Source: Pontederia crassipes (taxonomy: Eukaryota > Streptophyta > Magnoliopsida > Commelinales > Pontederiaceae). Taken from it: a stretch of DNA of 64,000 nucleotides. The notes under the pieces were generated by a model. It did not search any database. It worked only from the letters and a program-made list of their open reading frames with translations, and was not told the DNA's origin. The stretch spans positions 12,477,501-12,541,500 of the forward strand of contig CM060196.1 of assembly GCA_030549335.1 (NCBI GenBank), written 5' to 3'. This document shows positions 26,800-40,610 of this stretch, in pieces; the stretch's first letter is position 1; every line of letters starts with the position of its first letter. A program made the position numbers and the translations under genes.

Positions 26800-29700
26800 T
26801 TATATTGAACTATGGGTGCAACTTTACTGCTTTCACTGGGGCATTGTGGACATGTAGGCGCGACACCCTTCTGGCCTCATATTAATCATTGTTATTGGCA
26901 TGAGTCCAAAAGGAAAAAGAAAGCTATTATTATTATTATTATTATTATTAGAGGTGAAACGTGTGAAAAATTGTGGAACTTTGTTTAAATGGGGAGCATC
27001 TAGTAATTTTGAGAAACATAAATTAATTCCTTCCAAGATATATTTAGTTTAGGGAAAGAAGAAATTGATACTTGCCCTACCTGTTTTATCGAAATTATAT
27101 TCTTTTTTTTGTAAAAAAAATAAACTTCTTCCTTTTTTTCTAAACTATATTTTGTGTTGAACATGAGATATCAAAGAATTGTATGGACTCAAAGTACATC
27201 CACACACGTGGACTACTGAATGAATTAATTGTCGTCTTAAATTTATTTTTAGAAAAAAAATTAAAGATCATCGTTGATTTATGAATTCATTTTGGATCCT
27301 AGTACTCCTTAAATTCTATTTTTTAATGCTAAATTAACAAAATAAATGATAATCAAATCTTAGTTTAACTGAACCTTGGAACTCTTTTGTTTAATATGAG
27401 AGCTATTTAAATTTCTCTATTTTGATTCCCAAAAATTGAACCTTATCCAAATTTTATCTAACTAATTAACTGCAATCCATAGTCCCCCAACTCAAAATCT
27501 GTTGCTATTCAACCGTTCATCAGATTTGTCAAAACTGTTACAATAACAACCACCTGATTATGGTGCACTTTAAATGGGATAACACAGATTGGGATCCACC
27601 GTAAAACAGGGAAAATCATGTGATTCATAGATGATTATTAGCAACATAACTTAAATATTCAAGATGTATTTGGCTTGTGAAAAAAAAAATACAGTTCTAC
27701 AGTTAACTAACTTTTATAATGAGGCATATGACATGTTATAACTTTTACAGAATTAAAAATATTGCTGAAAATATTAGATGAAATCATTGTGAAATAGTGG
27801 TGTTCTTATATTTTTCCAGTGCAATATTATTAGTGCTAACAATATATATTTCTTTGTTTTATGTAATATTGTTAATATGCTATGATCTTTATATATATAC
27901 GATCATGCTGTGTACATTAAATTGCCCCATAAGAGAGGGCGACAGACAAGATCAATATTTTGCGAGTGCCATTAGTTGGAACGAACTGAGTTAATACTAA
28001 ATTTGTTGTACTAGACATTGAAAAAGAAATTTATTTAAGGCCCGCGCATATGATGATGCATAATACATGCACCACAACTCACGCAACTCGGCCGCTGCTC
28101 TGGCCGAGGGACCAGACAGAATCTAGAATAAATTCATAGATTCGTCACCAAAAAGCTGGCATTCCAAGCACGGGCACTTCGCAATCGAGCCATCGGTCAA
28201 TGAGATCCTGCCAGCATCATGATCATGATGTAAATGTATAGACAACATACCTCTCTCCTGCTCCTGTTCTCAAGTGTTGATCATAGTAGAATGATAGATA
28301 CAACAACATACACACACCGAAAGAGAGAGAGAGAGAGAGGAATCTGACCTACGTGTATATGAGAAGGTGGCACTTTTAGGCCTTTGCCCACGCTAGCTAA
28401 ACATATTGCCGTCTTGAGGTGGTGCTCGCATGCGTTTACTACACAACAAACAGACAAGTAGTATTCAACTACCCCAAGGTGTGACCGGCGCCGGTGCAAC
28501 CTCTAGGCCATGTTTAGGATATGCATTGGTAATGAGCGAGTGATCGGATCCAGAAAAACCATCATAGATTGACTCGTGATCTTTAATTTCAAAAGCGTGG
28601 CCGCATCAGCTAGACGAGCCCCGCGCCGCGCGCACATCGCCCGCAGAAGAAGACCCAAGCTCCTGTCGTCGTTTTCCTTGATGAAACTGTACGGCATTGC
28701 AGAGCTACACCTTAAAAAAACTTCGAAGATTTAATGAACCAATGATACTGTTCGGCACCAAGTTGCTTAACAAAAGATAATACCATGTTTTGTACTACAT
28801 AGATATTGTTCTGCCTTCCACTTCATGTCATTAATCTGGAAATAATTAAAAAGGATTTGCAATTAAACCTTTACTTTTTTCATGAACAAGTACATCCTGT
28901 CATCATGCAGAGGGAAAAAAAAACATGTATGCAAATGGTGCCACTAAAATCTTGGAAGTTGATCAGTGAGATGGCATGCCATTTCCTAAATAATAAAATA
29001 GTCATCTTTGGCAGACAAACCATGCTCAAAAGGATTAATTAACCAAACTTTTCATCAATGAGATTGCATAAGTTAATACTTTTCTTCTGAAAGTAATATC
29101 AATGACTAAAAGCAGAAATGAGTGCTGATGGCAACAATAATTTGTGAGAACATATCTAAGCCGCATGCACCACTGCTTCCTCCTTCAATTAAGCATCTCT
29201 CCACACTTAACAGTGGGGATTATAGTGCATGACGCGAAGTTTCCTGGACAATAATAATGATTAGCATTATATCAATTAACAAACCTAAAAGTGATTTTTA
29301 AAGGCCTTCTAAGAACTCTAGTGATGCATTGTTCAGTTGCACTTTGCCTCACCTTTTAGTTCTTAATTTCATAGTTTAGAATGCTAGCATTCTCCAGAAC
29401 AAAAACTAAGTTATCAGATTTGACTTAGCTTAAAAGACCTGGACCTAATTAAGTATGTACTGTTATGAATCAAATAACCATTGAGGCCCCTCTACTACAT
29501 AGCCTTCAATTACAATAATCGGTCTGGAAAATTGTAGGTCCGTGTATGCACTATTCAAGTTTTTTACTTCTCCTATTTATTGAGTGGATTTTTGTCATCC
29601 AATAATTCTGAGTGATCCAGTTCTAAGATCTTGTACTAACATATAATCTCCTTAAAGAACCAGACACTTAAATAATTCGGCCTTGTTATTTTTTCACATT

Positions 29701-30751
29701 CATCATATAGATATAAAAGATATATATACATATTATGTAATTAAGTTCTTAACTTGTATTGACAACATTTTGAACTGGGCAGTGAATCAACATCATGCAC
29801 TTTGGTGAATCAACATCGTACGTAATTAAGTTCCATTCATCATGTGTGAGCAATGACTTCAGATGTCATAGCTGCTCCAAGGATGCACTTTTCTCCAGGA
29901 GAGCAATTAAACTTGTTTATTCGTCTCTTCTCGTCAGCAGCATTACGTATTTAATTGTGCACAATGCTACCATGTACAACAATGCATGCATGCACGCAAA
30001 GGGCAAAAGTGCAATAATAGTATATTAACACAGTGATTGAGGAATTTTGACAAAAAATACGCATCTATATATGAAAACATAATTATAAGTTACATAATGT
30101 TTTGCTTTTGAAATCAATGGTGTTAATAATCTAATCACAAGTTTGTTTTATTAGTTGAAATTATTAAAAATTAACATGCTGAACACTTGAGTCGATCATC
30201 ACTTATATATTAACAATTATACAGTGACTTCTATTTAAGGATAATGCTAACTGAAAACACAAAATAAAAGGAAACTAATGTAATTTTTAAACCTAAAAAA
30301 CGATACAAAATTATGTACTCTTTTTTTTTTCAATTTGCATTTACACATGGATTTGCCAGATAGAAATAAAACTAACTTAAACTATCCCGAACAAAAATGG
30401 TTGCTAAAGAAACTACTACACAACCAAATTGAATTATTAAACAAGAAAAAGACCAAATCAAACAGCTGCATGTATATGAGAAGTGAGATCGAGATAGTAT
30501 ATATTTATCCAAATGTCACATTTTTCATGTACCCCACAACTTGTATTCTTCAATTAAATTTGTGCGTTACGTTGCCACCCAAAAAGAGGATATTTAATAG
30601 TATAGGAATGGAAAATTGTGGAGTCATTCATGGAAAAAGGCATGTGGTTATTTATCACAAAATTTTTATTTGCAGGTACAACAACATTTGTTATTAAGAC
30701 GTTAATTCTTTCTGAAAAATGTTTGATAGTATTTGTGATTGCACATTAATT

Positions 30752-30796
<45 letters not shown>

Positions 30797-32901
30797 CTCA
30801 ATGTTACGAATCAAACCAATGGGCGAATCACATAAACCTCCACTCGATTATTCTGCATATTAATTTTATGTATGTGATGATGGATCCATCATCACATATT
30901 GAATGCCGAACCCAACAAAGTGTTTATGAACTTTTCCTGCTAAAAGGCCTGCCAACATCATTTAAATTATATAAATAATTAATCTGTTCATATCCATTCG
31001 CATATGAACTAATATAGTACATCTAAAGATATGGCAACTATTTAAAATAGACAACGGGTTCTAGAAAACCGTTACTTTCTAATCCTACCTTGGAGTAAAC
31101 GAACTCCATTTTACATGTAGAATTGAAATTGATAATTTAGAGTATTGATGAATATTAGCTTATTTTCTCATCATATAACACTCATAATGTTTTCTTATCT
31201 TTTTACCTTATCATCATCTACATTGATGACATTTGGTAGTGGAATTACCTTCCGACCTTTAGTTGCTTCATTAATTAATTTCATTCACCGTAGTGCAAAC
31301 ATACAGGCATCCAAAAAGTGAACTATATTTCCTAAATGGAGATACTTATTAATTGATAAACAAGGGACCAACCTTCCATTATTTACAAAGAATTCACAAA
31401 AGATAATGCTTTTTAGTATTTAATGGCGCCAACGCATTTGATACTTCTCACCCAAGTGGTGAGAGTAAAATAATGTCCTCAATAATTGCTCTTTTTCATT
31501 TCATTTGTAAGTTATTTGGTTAAGCAAACACGTATATGCTATGTTGTAAATAAAATAAGTATGTGTAGCTTGCTGTTGGCTCACCTGCGCGCTATGCAGG
31601 GAAGAATACATATAAAGGGTTGACGGATGTTTCAATTCCTTGCCTCAAAACTCTGCAAAGCAGGCAACACAGAGAATAATACCTCCACTATTTGATCCAC
31701 TTCATATGATATTTTGAATTACAAAGTAGGGAATGAGGCATTTAGAGTCCAAACACTACTTAAGCTCAAAGTACATGATTAGATAGTTGTGGGAATGCTA
31801 CTTTTCCTTGATACCCAAATGCACCTTGCTTTCTGCAAGTAGCTTTATTTTTCATGTAGAATATGACACTAAAAAACTCTGAAGGGACATTCTCCATTTC
31901 AGTACTTCTGCCACACAGATGGAATAAAACATGACTTTCACTTAGCATAAATGTGGCTTTGGTGCTTCAATCTACTTGTGGAATGCAGGCAAAGACATTG
32001 TGTGTGAACCAATTAGAAGTTGGCAGTTGGAAGTGATTGCAGTGCAACTTTAATTTTGTTAGGTGGAAATGAAGACGACAAACTTTAGGACTTCAGCTGA
32101 TGCTACCTTCAATCCACTATAGTAACTGTGTATTAGAAGGTTCACTTAGACTAATGGCATAACAAAAGGTTTGATTTAGATCCATATGTAATTATTTGTA
32201 GGCTGCAATTAGCTAAAGGAGCAGAGTACTTAGTAAGGTACAACCCCACGCAGCCTGAACCCTCGTGAAGGAAGAGCATTGAAGGATGCTCAAAGTTGCT
32301 TGCTCTTTATTGAGAATTTAGGTGTTCGGCAACCAAACGCCCCCTTAAAGAAAAAAGAAAAAAATCTTTTTACAAAATCAGTAACAGAGACAAGATGGAT
32401 ATTAACAATCATAAAAAAAATGAAAATGATATGTTTTAATTCAATTGGGTGCATTGAGTTTGATAAGAGAGATCATAAGGCCATATTTCAAAAGGGAAAA
32501 AAGGTTCATTCAATTTGTTGATAGAGGGAAAAAACATTAACTAAATTCAAAAAGCACCCTTCCACTTAACTTATAAACATGGCTGCTAATTAGATTGTTA
32601 TTACTATGCCATGGCATTTCACTGACTAGGATCAATAACTAAGATCAACAATTTGAGTATCAACCATTTCTTTGTAGAGGGACCAGAACGTTGTCAACAG
32701 CTCCCCTACCAATTTCAGGTTTTTCTTTATTAATTATATTTTCCTTCTCTAAATTATATCATATTTCCTATCTCTCTCTTCAAATTTTAATATTAATCAC
32801 TTCGGAGGAAGAAAAAAGAAAAGGAAAAAAAGATTGATAGCTCAAATAGATCACAAATGGACCATTCGTTCTGGTCAAGAACTCTATCACTAGCGGCAGT
32901 G
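26800..32901. other. AT-rich intergenic region
   Basis: No recognisable protein gene over about 6 kb. It contains a short GC-rich island at about 28500-28700, where a 64-codon minus-strand frame (28697-28503) reads through a GC-rich core but matches no family I know; a small perfect hairpin at about 28087-28109; and a (TA)n tract at about 30757-30795. Probably regulatory spacer and decayed repeats. Confidence 0.45.
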
Positions 32902-32905
32902 GACG

Positions 32906-33563
32906 TGTCACGGGGTCATTCTCGGACACTAGACCATGTGCGGCGACTAGGCGGATAGGCACTTAGTCAAGTCTGTTTTGAGTTTACATCGAAAGTTTTA
33001 TGATCGAGACGACTATGCCGAGAGTCGCTCTTATAGACATTCAATCACGGACATGACTAGAGTGTTGGACCACTCGTCACGAGACCGTGGCATTAGCGCG
33101 TTGCGGCACTAATGTAGGCGCTTAAAGTTCGAAGGGGCGACGAAGGGACCACGGGACGCCACGAAGGGACCCCGATGTGGGTTGCCACCCCACGCTCAAG
33201 GCCATGACACTAGAATTAAAGAAAAGCTTACTTGTATTAAATATGATGAAACATAACATGCAATTGGGCCTCGGAAGGCACTAGTGAACTCCTCCCAGTG
33301 TACCGTAGGTATAGGAGTCTTGTTACATATTGAAGATGCAAAAGACGTACCCTACGAGAACGTCACATACTTGGCCATTCATAAGGACGGCCTTACAAGA
33401 TAAATGCCCTAAGGGCGGATAACTAGGTACTTCGCAATATTACGCAGTGCGAGGCGGCTGCATGTGTTCCATGTTTTCGGCGCTAAGCGGCCGAGGCTAT
33501 AAGTTGAGCGGCACTGGTGCCGCGAGGCTTCACGCTTCGTGTCACGGGAAACGTCCCGTGACA
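32906..33563 (-). repeat. 3' LTR (658 bp) of the LTR retroelement
   Basis: Alignable along its whole length with 36567-37233. TG...CA ends, flanked on its left by the gacg target duplication. Confidence 0.9.
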
Positions 33564-33575
33564 TTCTCTCCCACC
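33564..33575 (-). promoter_or_regulatory. Polypurine tract of the LTR retroelement
   Basis: On minus, GGTGGGAGAGAA directly precedes the 3' LTR, as required for plus-strand priming. Confidence 0.75.
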
Positions 33576-34015
33576 AAAGTCGGCGACGCCCCCGACGCCG
33601 CTGTCTGGACTTCCTCGGGGCCTTCGTCTTGAGTCTTGACTTCGCTTGTCTCGTTCAATTATGCCTTCTTTGCCTTGATTTCGACTTCACTAGCATCACG
33701 CAGCACTAGGAATGCCCGCTCCTTGGGGTCTCGCTGAGGACTCCTCCCTCAGGCCTACTTCGCTCGCTGATCCTTCGTCCAATCCGGGGTCATCACTTGT
33801 GCAGCGTCAGTGGAGTCCGCCATGTGCGGTCTGACTTCATCAAGCAACTATCCGTCCATCAAGTCTCTGTTGGCTTCACTTATCTTCGACTTGCACAACG
33901 TCAACTTGTATGGTTTGACTTCTTTAGGGGTGAAACAACTCTTGTATGCCTTCAGGAATAACGCGGAGAAGAGTTATCTCAGGGTCGTGTAGAACACGAT
34001 GAAGAGTCTCGCCAT

Positions 34016-34700
34016 TCGACCTGCATGACTTGACTCGATGCCTTCATGTTGCGGATGGCCGCAGCATAAGGTCTCCCTTCCGTCGAATGCGAAGTACGGG
34101 ACCATCTCACCCTCGATGATCATTCTTGAATTTCGACGGCTTGAAATAGCACAAGCTCTCCGATGTCGATGCTTGTAGCTTGTCTACTTTGAGTGCCTGG
34201 GGTCGCTATGATGAGCGACGTGAGTCTTCCCACGGATACTTTGGGACGCTTTAGATCTCTTTGTGGGCTTGACTCAATGTCTCTATGTTGCAAATGATTG
34301 CAATGTAGAGTCTTCCATACCTCTGCCAAACGAAAAGTGCAGGACCACCTTCTCCTTGGCGATCGCCTGATGTTTCGACAGTCTTGAGGCGGGACAATGT
34401 TCTTTGATATGATAATCCATGCCTTGTCCATCCAAGTCGCCATAGTGGGCGACGAGAGTCTTCCCACGTTCCTTTGTGGTTCAACTCGCTATCTCCAAGT
34501 TGCAGATGGCTGCAACGTTGAGTCCTTCGTCCGCCGAGCGTTGAGAACAGCTCCACCTTACCCTTGGTGGACAAGAGATATCTCGACGGTTTGAGGTGGA
34601 TCAAGGTTCTTTGGTATAACATTCCGCACCTTGTCCACTCCCAGTCGCTATAGTGAGCGACGATGAGGTCTCCCCACATATGCATGTGGTTCGACTCGCT
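34016..34700 (-). repeat. Degenerate tandem repeats inside the LTR retroelement
   Basis: Similar blocks recur at about 34027, 34265, 34483 and partly 34686. Each has a ttgactcga-like start, then gttgc(a/g)(a/g)atg(g/a)(t/c)(t/c)gca, then a gcgacga(t)gag(t/g) segment and an ending like cttcccac. Spacing is about 238, 218 and 203 bp. The translated minus frame shows the same repetition (blocks containing YQRTL). Confidence 0.75.
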
Positions 34701-34897
34701 TCTCCTGCTTCGATGGGCGATCTTTGTCTTCGGCATAAGTAGCTTCCTCCTTGCGACTTGAGCTTCTCTCTCCCCACCGTTACCCTTGCCCAAGGGCTTT
34801 GGTGGTATGGCACTTGTCCCGATTGACTTGGCAGCATCGACTAGTGAGCGGAGGTTGGATGATCCGGTCGTTCCAACTCCTTCCTAGTCCAAAACTT

Positions 34898-35851
34898 TTA
34901 ACCCCTCTGCTTGAAGAGCACCAACACTAGGTCTTCATCCTCCTGGGAACACTGTAGGCGGAGCTCGGTGATTTCTTTCACTTCCTCTTTCAATATGCCC
35001 ATCTGACCGATGTTGAACAATGTGATCTTGACCTTCGGTCCCAACTTGTCAGGGCCTGCATAATTGAAGAACTGCCACTTCTTCTGTCCCATGTTTGGGA
35101 TGCATGTTTGCCACATTCTACATTGTCGCGATAGCAATGCCATCCTGAGTTTGTCACATCTTGCAAGATTCTTGGGATATGCCCTCCTCCGATCCTGGGA
35201 CATCCTTTGAAGCTTTGACAATCCCTTTGGGGTATGGACGGGACGAGATCGTTATGCTCGTTCACGAAGAGGATGCACCTTAGATGCTCATCCGTTCGCA
35301 CCTTGGACAAAGTAATGCCACTGTGCCTGTCATCCTAGATCATACACCTTTGACATACTCGTCCACCGGACGGCTTGACCCTTGCGAAAGAGTAGCCATT
35401 TCGGGCCTTCACTGATCCGTGGGGATGCTCGTGAAGACGCTCCGCTTAGATAAGCGGACTGCGATTGGTAAACTCGTGGCATGAGCTCCCAACATTACCT
35501 CCATCTCCATTCGAAGGGACGACATCGCCAATGTGTCCTTCAAAACCTTCGCATTGCGATCCTTGGAGGCCGCTTCGATTACTCGAGACGATGTCCGAAA
35601 GAAAAGGACACTCCTTCCTTCTGTTGGCGGCAGAACGCTTGACAGCATCATGCCAAGGTTCACCGATGCTCGACGCTCAGACCATTTGCCAAATTGGTCA
35701 CTGAGTTGAGGCGTCGATTTGCGTTGGCATGTATCAGGTTCGTCCCACTCGATGGATGACATCGCGCCGCTTGCGGGGCGACACTTGACGAGGCAGGCAA
35801 GGCTGACAGCTCGTCCGCGAGTGTTTGCAAGTAATCAACGCTTTGCTCCAT
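34898..35851 (-). pseudogene. Possible decayed gag region
   Basis: Overlapping minus frames start with a methionine frame at 35851 and continue in shifted frames. A block near 35076-35045 (FFNYAGPD then PK) has the spacing of a plant gag zinc knuckle whose Cys and His ligands are all replaced. This is a weak, pattern-based call; the frames are broken and I cannot confirm homology by eye. Confidence 0.25.
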
Positions 35852-36550
35852 TTTTTAAAGTCATCGTGGCGTGGCAGGCGATGCTGTGGCACGACAGGAT
35901 GCTTGTGATTGATGCTCCTTGGCCGAAAGGATGATATTCTTTGGCCGAAAAGGGACCATGAACCTTGATATTTGTCTTTAAGCCAACTTCTCCCGTGAAA
36001 CGGTTGTGCACTTCACGTTGTATGACTGGGCATGCGATGCGACGTCACGAAATACCGAGCAGCGTCAGGTCGTCATGATAGTGCATGATCGACAGTCCCT
36101 GAATGTGACACGGGTCCTCCGAGTTACACGACGCTCGTGTAAGCGATCTCATGATATGAGCAGCGCAAGACCATCATGAAGAGCATATGGCCACTCTTTG
36201 ACGCAGCGCGACACTTCAGGATTCCCGACTGTATACCTGGGGTGGTTGATCTACTCGAGTGAGCGGCGCATGACCGTCCCGGTTAGGCGGGGCGATCAAT
36301 CCGCCATCATGATGCATGACGGACGTTTCTTGACACGACACGGGTGTATGAGGAACATGCTGCGGGGCACGACTGGGCGTGCGGCGAGGAGGCTTGCCAT
36401 GCATTCCTTGTTGGCGTCAACGATCAACGACTATGGTACCAGTGCGCCTGGGCGTGATGGAGTATTTGATCGGAAGCACATTTCCTACGCCAGGGCACGT
36501 TGCGACGACACAAGCGAGTCATCGTCGCTGGGTAATCCGAGCAGGAAGAA

Positions 36551-36564
36551 CTGTTCTGATACCA
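36551..36564 (-). promoter_or_regulatory. Primer binding site (initiator Met-tRNA type)
   Basis: On minus, TGGTATCAGAACAG starts two bases after the 5' LTR. TGGTATCAGAGC is the usual plant retrotransposon site complementary to the initiator Met-tRNA 3' end; the match is perfect for the first 10 bases. Confidence 0.85.
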
Positions 36565-36566
36565 CT

Positions 36567-37233
36567 TGTCACGGGGTCATTCTCGGACACTAGACCACGT
36601 GCGGCGACTAGGCGGATAGGCACCTAGCCAAGTCTGTTTTGAGTTTGCAGCAGAAATTTTATGGTCGAGACGACTATGCCGAGAGTCGTTCTTATAGGCA
36701 TTCAATCACGGACATGACTAGAGTGTTGGACTACTCGTCACGAGACCGTGGCATTAGCGCGTTGTGGCACTAATGTAGGCGCTTGGACGCTTAAAGTTCG
36801 AAGGGGCGACGAAGGGATCACGGGACGCCACGAAGGGACCCCGATATGGGTTGCCACCCCACGCTCAAGGCCATGACACTAGAATTAAAGGAAAGCTTAC
36901 TTGTATTAAATATGATAAAACATAACATGCAATTGGGCCTCAGAAGGCACTAGTGAACTCCTCCCAGTGTACCGTAGGTATAGGAGTCTTGTTACATATT
37001 GAAGATACAAAAGACGTACCCTACGAAAACGTCACCTACTTGGCCATTCATAAGGACGGCCTTACAAGATAAATGCCCTAAGGGTGGATAACTTGGTACT
37101 TCGCAATATTACGCAATGCGGGACGACTGCATGTGTTCCATGTTTTCGGCGCTAAGCGGCCGAGGACTATAAGTTGAGCGGCACTGGTGCCGCGAGGCTT
37201 CACGCTTCGTGTCACGGGAAATGCCCCGTGACA
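36567..37233 (-). repeat. 5' LTR (667 bp) of the LTR retroelement
   Basis: Begins TGTCACGGGG on minus and ends CA. Compared with the other LTR it has scattered substitutions and an extra 8-9 bases near 36783 (cgcttggacgctt against cgctt), so insertion is old enough for divergence but the pair is still highly alike. Its first bases form a near-perfect palindrome. Confidence 0.9.
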
Positions 37234-37237
37234 GACG

Positions 37238-39877
37238 CACCCAACACTCATGTTATCAAATTTACAGGGGTGTTACCGTAACTTGCTTTTTTACCGCACA
37301 ATTTGGGCAGCATGGAGGACCCCTCGTGCGGGTGTAAGCAAAAATTAGAGTTGAAAGAATTAAAGTCGATTACTCATACACCATTTATTTAACCTAAAAA
37401 TTAGGTGTGTGAGCAAAACAAATCTGAAAAAAATATAAAAAAACTGATGTGATCCATCATAATTTTTTTAAAAACAAACCTAAGTGATTTTTATATATAT
37501 AAAAACATCCAGGGAACCTGGTGAAAATTTACATAATCAAAACTACATAAAACATATGTTATTATTAGTTTTGAATCTAGCATTCCTCTATAAACATAAT
37601 ATTTATCCAATTATATATAGAAAATTTATGTAAAACATAAATTACAGTATTACAATATAGAATATAAAATATGTGATTGACACTATTTTAAACAACCCAC
37701 CTCTCAATATTATTAATTATTTTATAAATATAAAATTTATATAAATTGATGACCATAAAATATCATCTGAAAAAAAATAAATATTTTTTAAATAATCAGA
37801 AAGTCAAGAAAAAAAATATAAGATGATCTTTTAAAACCCATCCTCATCCACTTTCTCTCATACTAAAAGTATTATTTAAAATAATTATTATTTTTTAAAA
37901 TAAAAATATTAAATAATTTTAATACTTATTATCCATAATCTCCTAGCAAATATGACCCAAGACTTGACCCAACACTATTCAATTTCTTTATATAAGTCTA
38001 AGAATTTGTTTGACAATAACTAAAGTGAAATGAGACGATGTAATAAATAATGGAATGATGAAATGTAATGTGTGATTAAAAATTTTACATTTAGATAATA
38101 AATTATATAAAATGTGAGATGAGTAATGAAAATTTTATTTATGTAAAAGTCATTTTTACCTTCATAAATATTTATAATGATTAACCATTAACAAATATTT
38201 GTCATATATTTTTCATTACTTAATTTATTTTTCTCTTTTATATTGTTTGACATATTTTTCTATTTTTATTATATTATTTATTTTTATACAAATTTTTTTC
38301 ATTCATGCATTTATTTTAAAAAATTAAAATGAGATAAATATAAATAAAAAGTTATTTTATAACATTTATTTACTAGTGCGAGAGAGAAGAAATTGATGAA
38401 AAGAAAAAAAAGGGAGATGGAGAGGGTCAAGAAATGAGAGAAGGAAGGAAGATTAATTTAATCTAAAATTATTAATCTTAACTAATATAAAATTATTATC
38501 CCCCAAACCCAGACCCACCATCATCTAGAAGGCAACAAACCTATCAGTGAGCAAGCCCTTGATATATTGATTATATTTGTGTATCGAATAACAAAAAGGT
38601 TAATAATGAGACAGAAACCATGCTATATAATAAGGGAACTACTATTAACAAGTTGGAAGGGAAGAAACAATGCAGAAACCAAAAAAGTCCTTGCAGCGTT
38701 CTTAAGGGGCGTTGAAGTTTTCGTAAATAATTGAGTTGACAAATTAGTTTGAATTATATTTGGATGAAGTGAAATTTAATAATAAAAAATAATATAATTG
38801 ATGTGATAAGAAAAAATAAATATGATAAATTAATTTTAATGAGTGATTAAATTAAAAATATGTATTATAAATATAAATTAAAAAAATTTAAAAAAATAAA
38901 ACACATAATATGTATTAAGAAAATTTAGTGAACAAATTTGTTAAAAAAATAATATTTAAATATAAAAAATTAATTTTTAAAATTTATATTTAATGAAATA
39001 TTAAAATTTTACAATGAAAGAATAATAATAAATAATATTATATTACTCATTTATTATTTATATTTTATAGATAATAAATAAATTAACTTATATAAGAAAT
39101 GTTAAAAAAGAAAATGATAAAAAAATAAGGTGGGCAGAAAAACCCAAATCGACAAATTTGGATGAATGGTGAAACTATGACGCTTGAACTAAATCACGTA
39201 AGCTCGATTGAACTAGTCACGTGCGCACCTAATTCCACTCATGTTTGAAAAATCAGGTGTTCCACTTCCCATACAGGCCTCATCCAGGACAAATCAAATC
39301 TGTGCACTTTGTTCTCAGCCGTAACAACAGCTGGAGATGAATCACTAATAAGAATTGGACCTGATTAAGAACGCAATCAACCACAAACTTTTGAAAGCCT
39401 AATCATTTATAATCATGATTTATTTGGTCTGACTAAATAATTCCACCTTCACAAGTTTGAAGAGATTGCTGCAAGCACAAAATGACTGGTTTAAGAGCAT
39501 GTCCCTCGGAGTCATTGCATCCTTTTTAACGGACGCCATTATATAATCTCTCATTCCATTGACCAGAAAAAGAAAATTAATCTGATAATTTCAGCTAAGG
39601 ATAATCTTTATACCAAAGATTAAAGACTACTGACATGTTGTCAAACAAGCACAACTACAGAATGCCGAAAACGCATTCCTACAGGAGAAGTAAAGCACCC
39701 GTGACTGGGAAGCCAAATCATATAGAATGTGCTGCAAACACCATTATAGTTGCAAGATACTCATCTTCTCCTGCCTGTTTGCATATGCTGTGTTATTTGT
39801 AACCAGGCATCTTATGATCTGTATCAGAATCCCTACAAGACCAACAAAATAAAGCCAAAACAGGATTAATGTTACTC
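37238..39877. other. AT-rich intergenic region
   Basis: Very AT-rich, no credible coding sequence. Parts such as 37980-38480 and 38700-39100 look like non-autonomous transposon relics, but I could not define ends. Confidence 0.45.
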
Positions 39878-39954
39878 GTCCTAAAACAAGTTTTAGCCGA
39901 CCCTACCTAGTGGGATAAGATTTTGTTTTTGTTGTTGTCCTAAAACAAGTTTTA
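39878..39954 (+). mobile_element. 41-bp RTE 3'-end insert with 18-bp target duplication
   Basis: Insert 39896-39936 is only 41 bp: the RTE terminus gccgaccctacctagtggg followed by a T/G-rich tail. It is flanked by perfect 18-bp copies of gtcctaaaacaagtttta at 39878-39895 and 39937-39954. Confidence 0.85.
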
Positions 39955-40610
39955 TGATTACAAGCAAGTTGCACTTGTGAAAAGATGTGCTAGAGCAAAA
40001 ATCATTGGGCACTATGCTGAATTCCAGTAAAACCATACAACATAATTCAAGAACCTAACACAACTACAATCATCTTAGCATCATTAAGCATATCTCTCCA
40101 TTTGTTGTGGAGAACCAGGAATCTCAAGATAATCCGTCTAACTTAATTAGTTGAAAATCACAGTTATCGCAAACCTATAATCAAATTTACCCCAGAAAGA
40201 TCACAATAACTGAACTTCTAAAGGGCTCACTAGAAATTTTCTCGCCACAGACACTAAGCAAATATCATTATCCTAATAGCAAGATTGGGGATGTCATCCA
40301 AAAATACCATAGTGATATATCTTTTTTTAGGAGAGCTATAGTGATATATCTGACTGATTGATGTGTGGCATATGACAAATTAAGATAACGCCTGGATAAC
40401 TTCTGTCTATAAATTCAGATATAAAAATAATGGGATTATTTCTGACCCAAAAAGTAAAAACAATATTTACTATTTACAGTAATTCCCGTGTATTCTTATC
40501 AATTGGTAGCCTATGAGCACAGCACATTTATGCTTAGTCTTACCCCTGTTTGGATTGAAGGTAGAGGGGGTTAAAAGAGGGGAAGGGAAGGGAAAAAGAA
40601 TTTCCCTTCT

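Larger units (their letters stand above)
32906..37233 (-). mobile_element. Non-autonomous LTR retroelement (4.3 kb)
   Basis: Two closely similar LTRs (TG...CA ends) flank a 3.0-kb interior, with a 4-bp target duplication gacg at 32902-32905 and 37234-37237. Orientation is minus: the PBS lies beside the right LTR and a purine tract beside the left one. The interior has no reverse transcriptase, integrase or protease that I can find in any frame. It has a run of short minus frames from about 35850 to 34250 that may be a decayed gag, and tandem repeats near its 3' side. This fits a LARD or TR-GAG type element mobilised in trans. Confidence 0.9.

Noticed and set aside
28207-28232. miR167-like ctgccagcatcatgatc
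   Set aside because: Has an extra base in the core and lacks the tgaagctg 5' end; no complementary arm nearby.
40552-40571. miR159-like sequence tttggattgaagg
   Set aside because: It is the inner part of the Tourist-like MITE terminus; the 3' half does not match miR159 and no matching hairpin arm fits.
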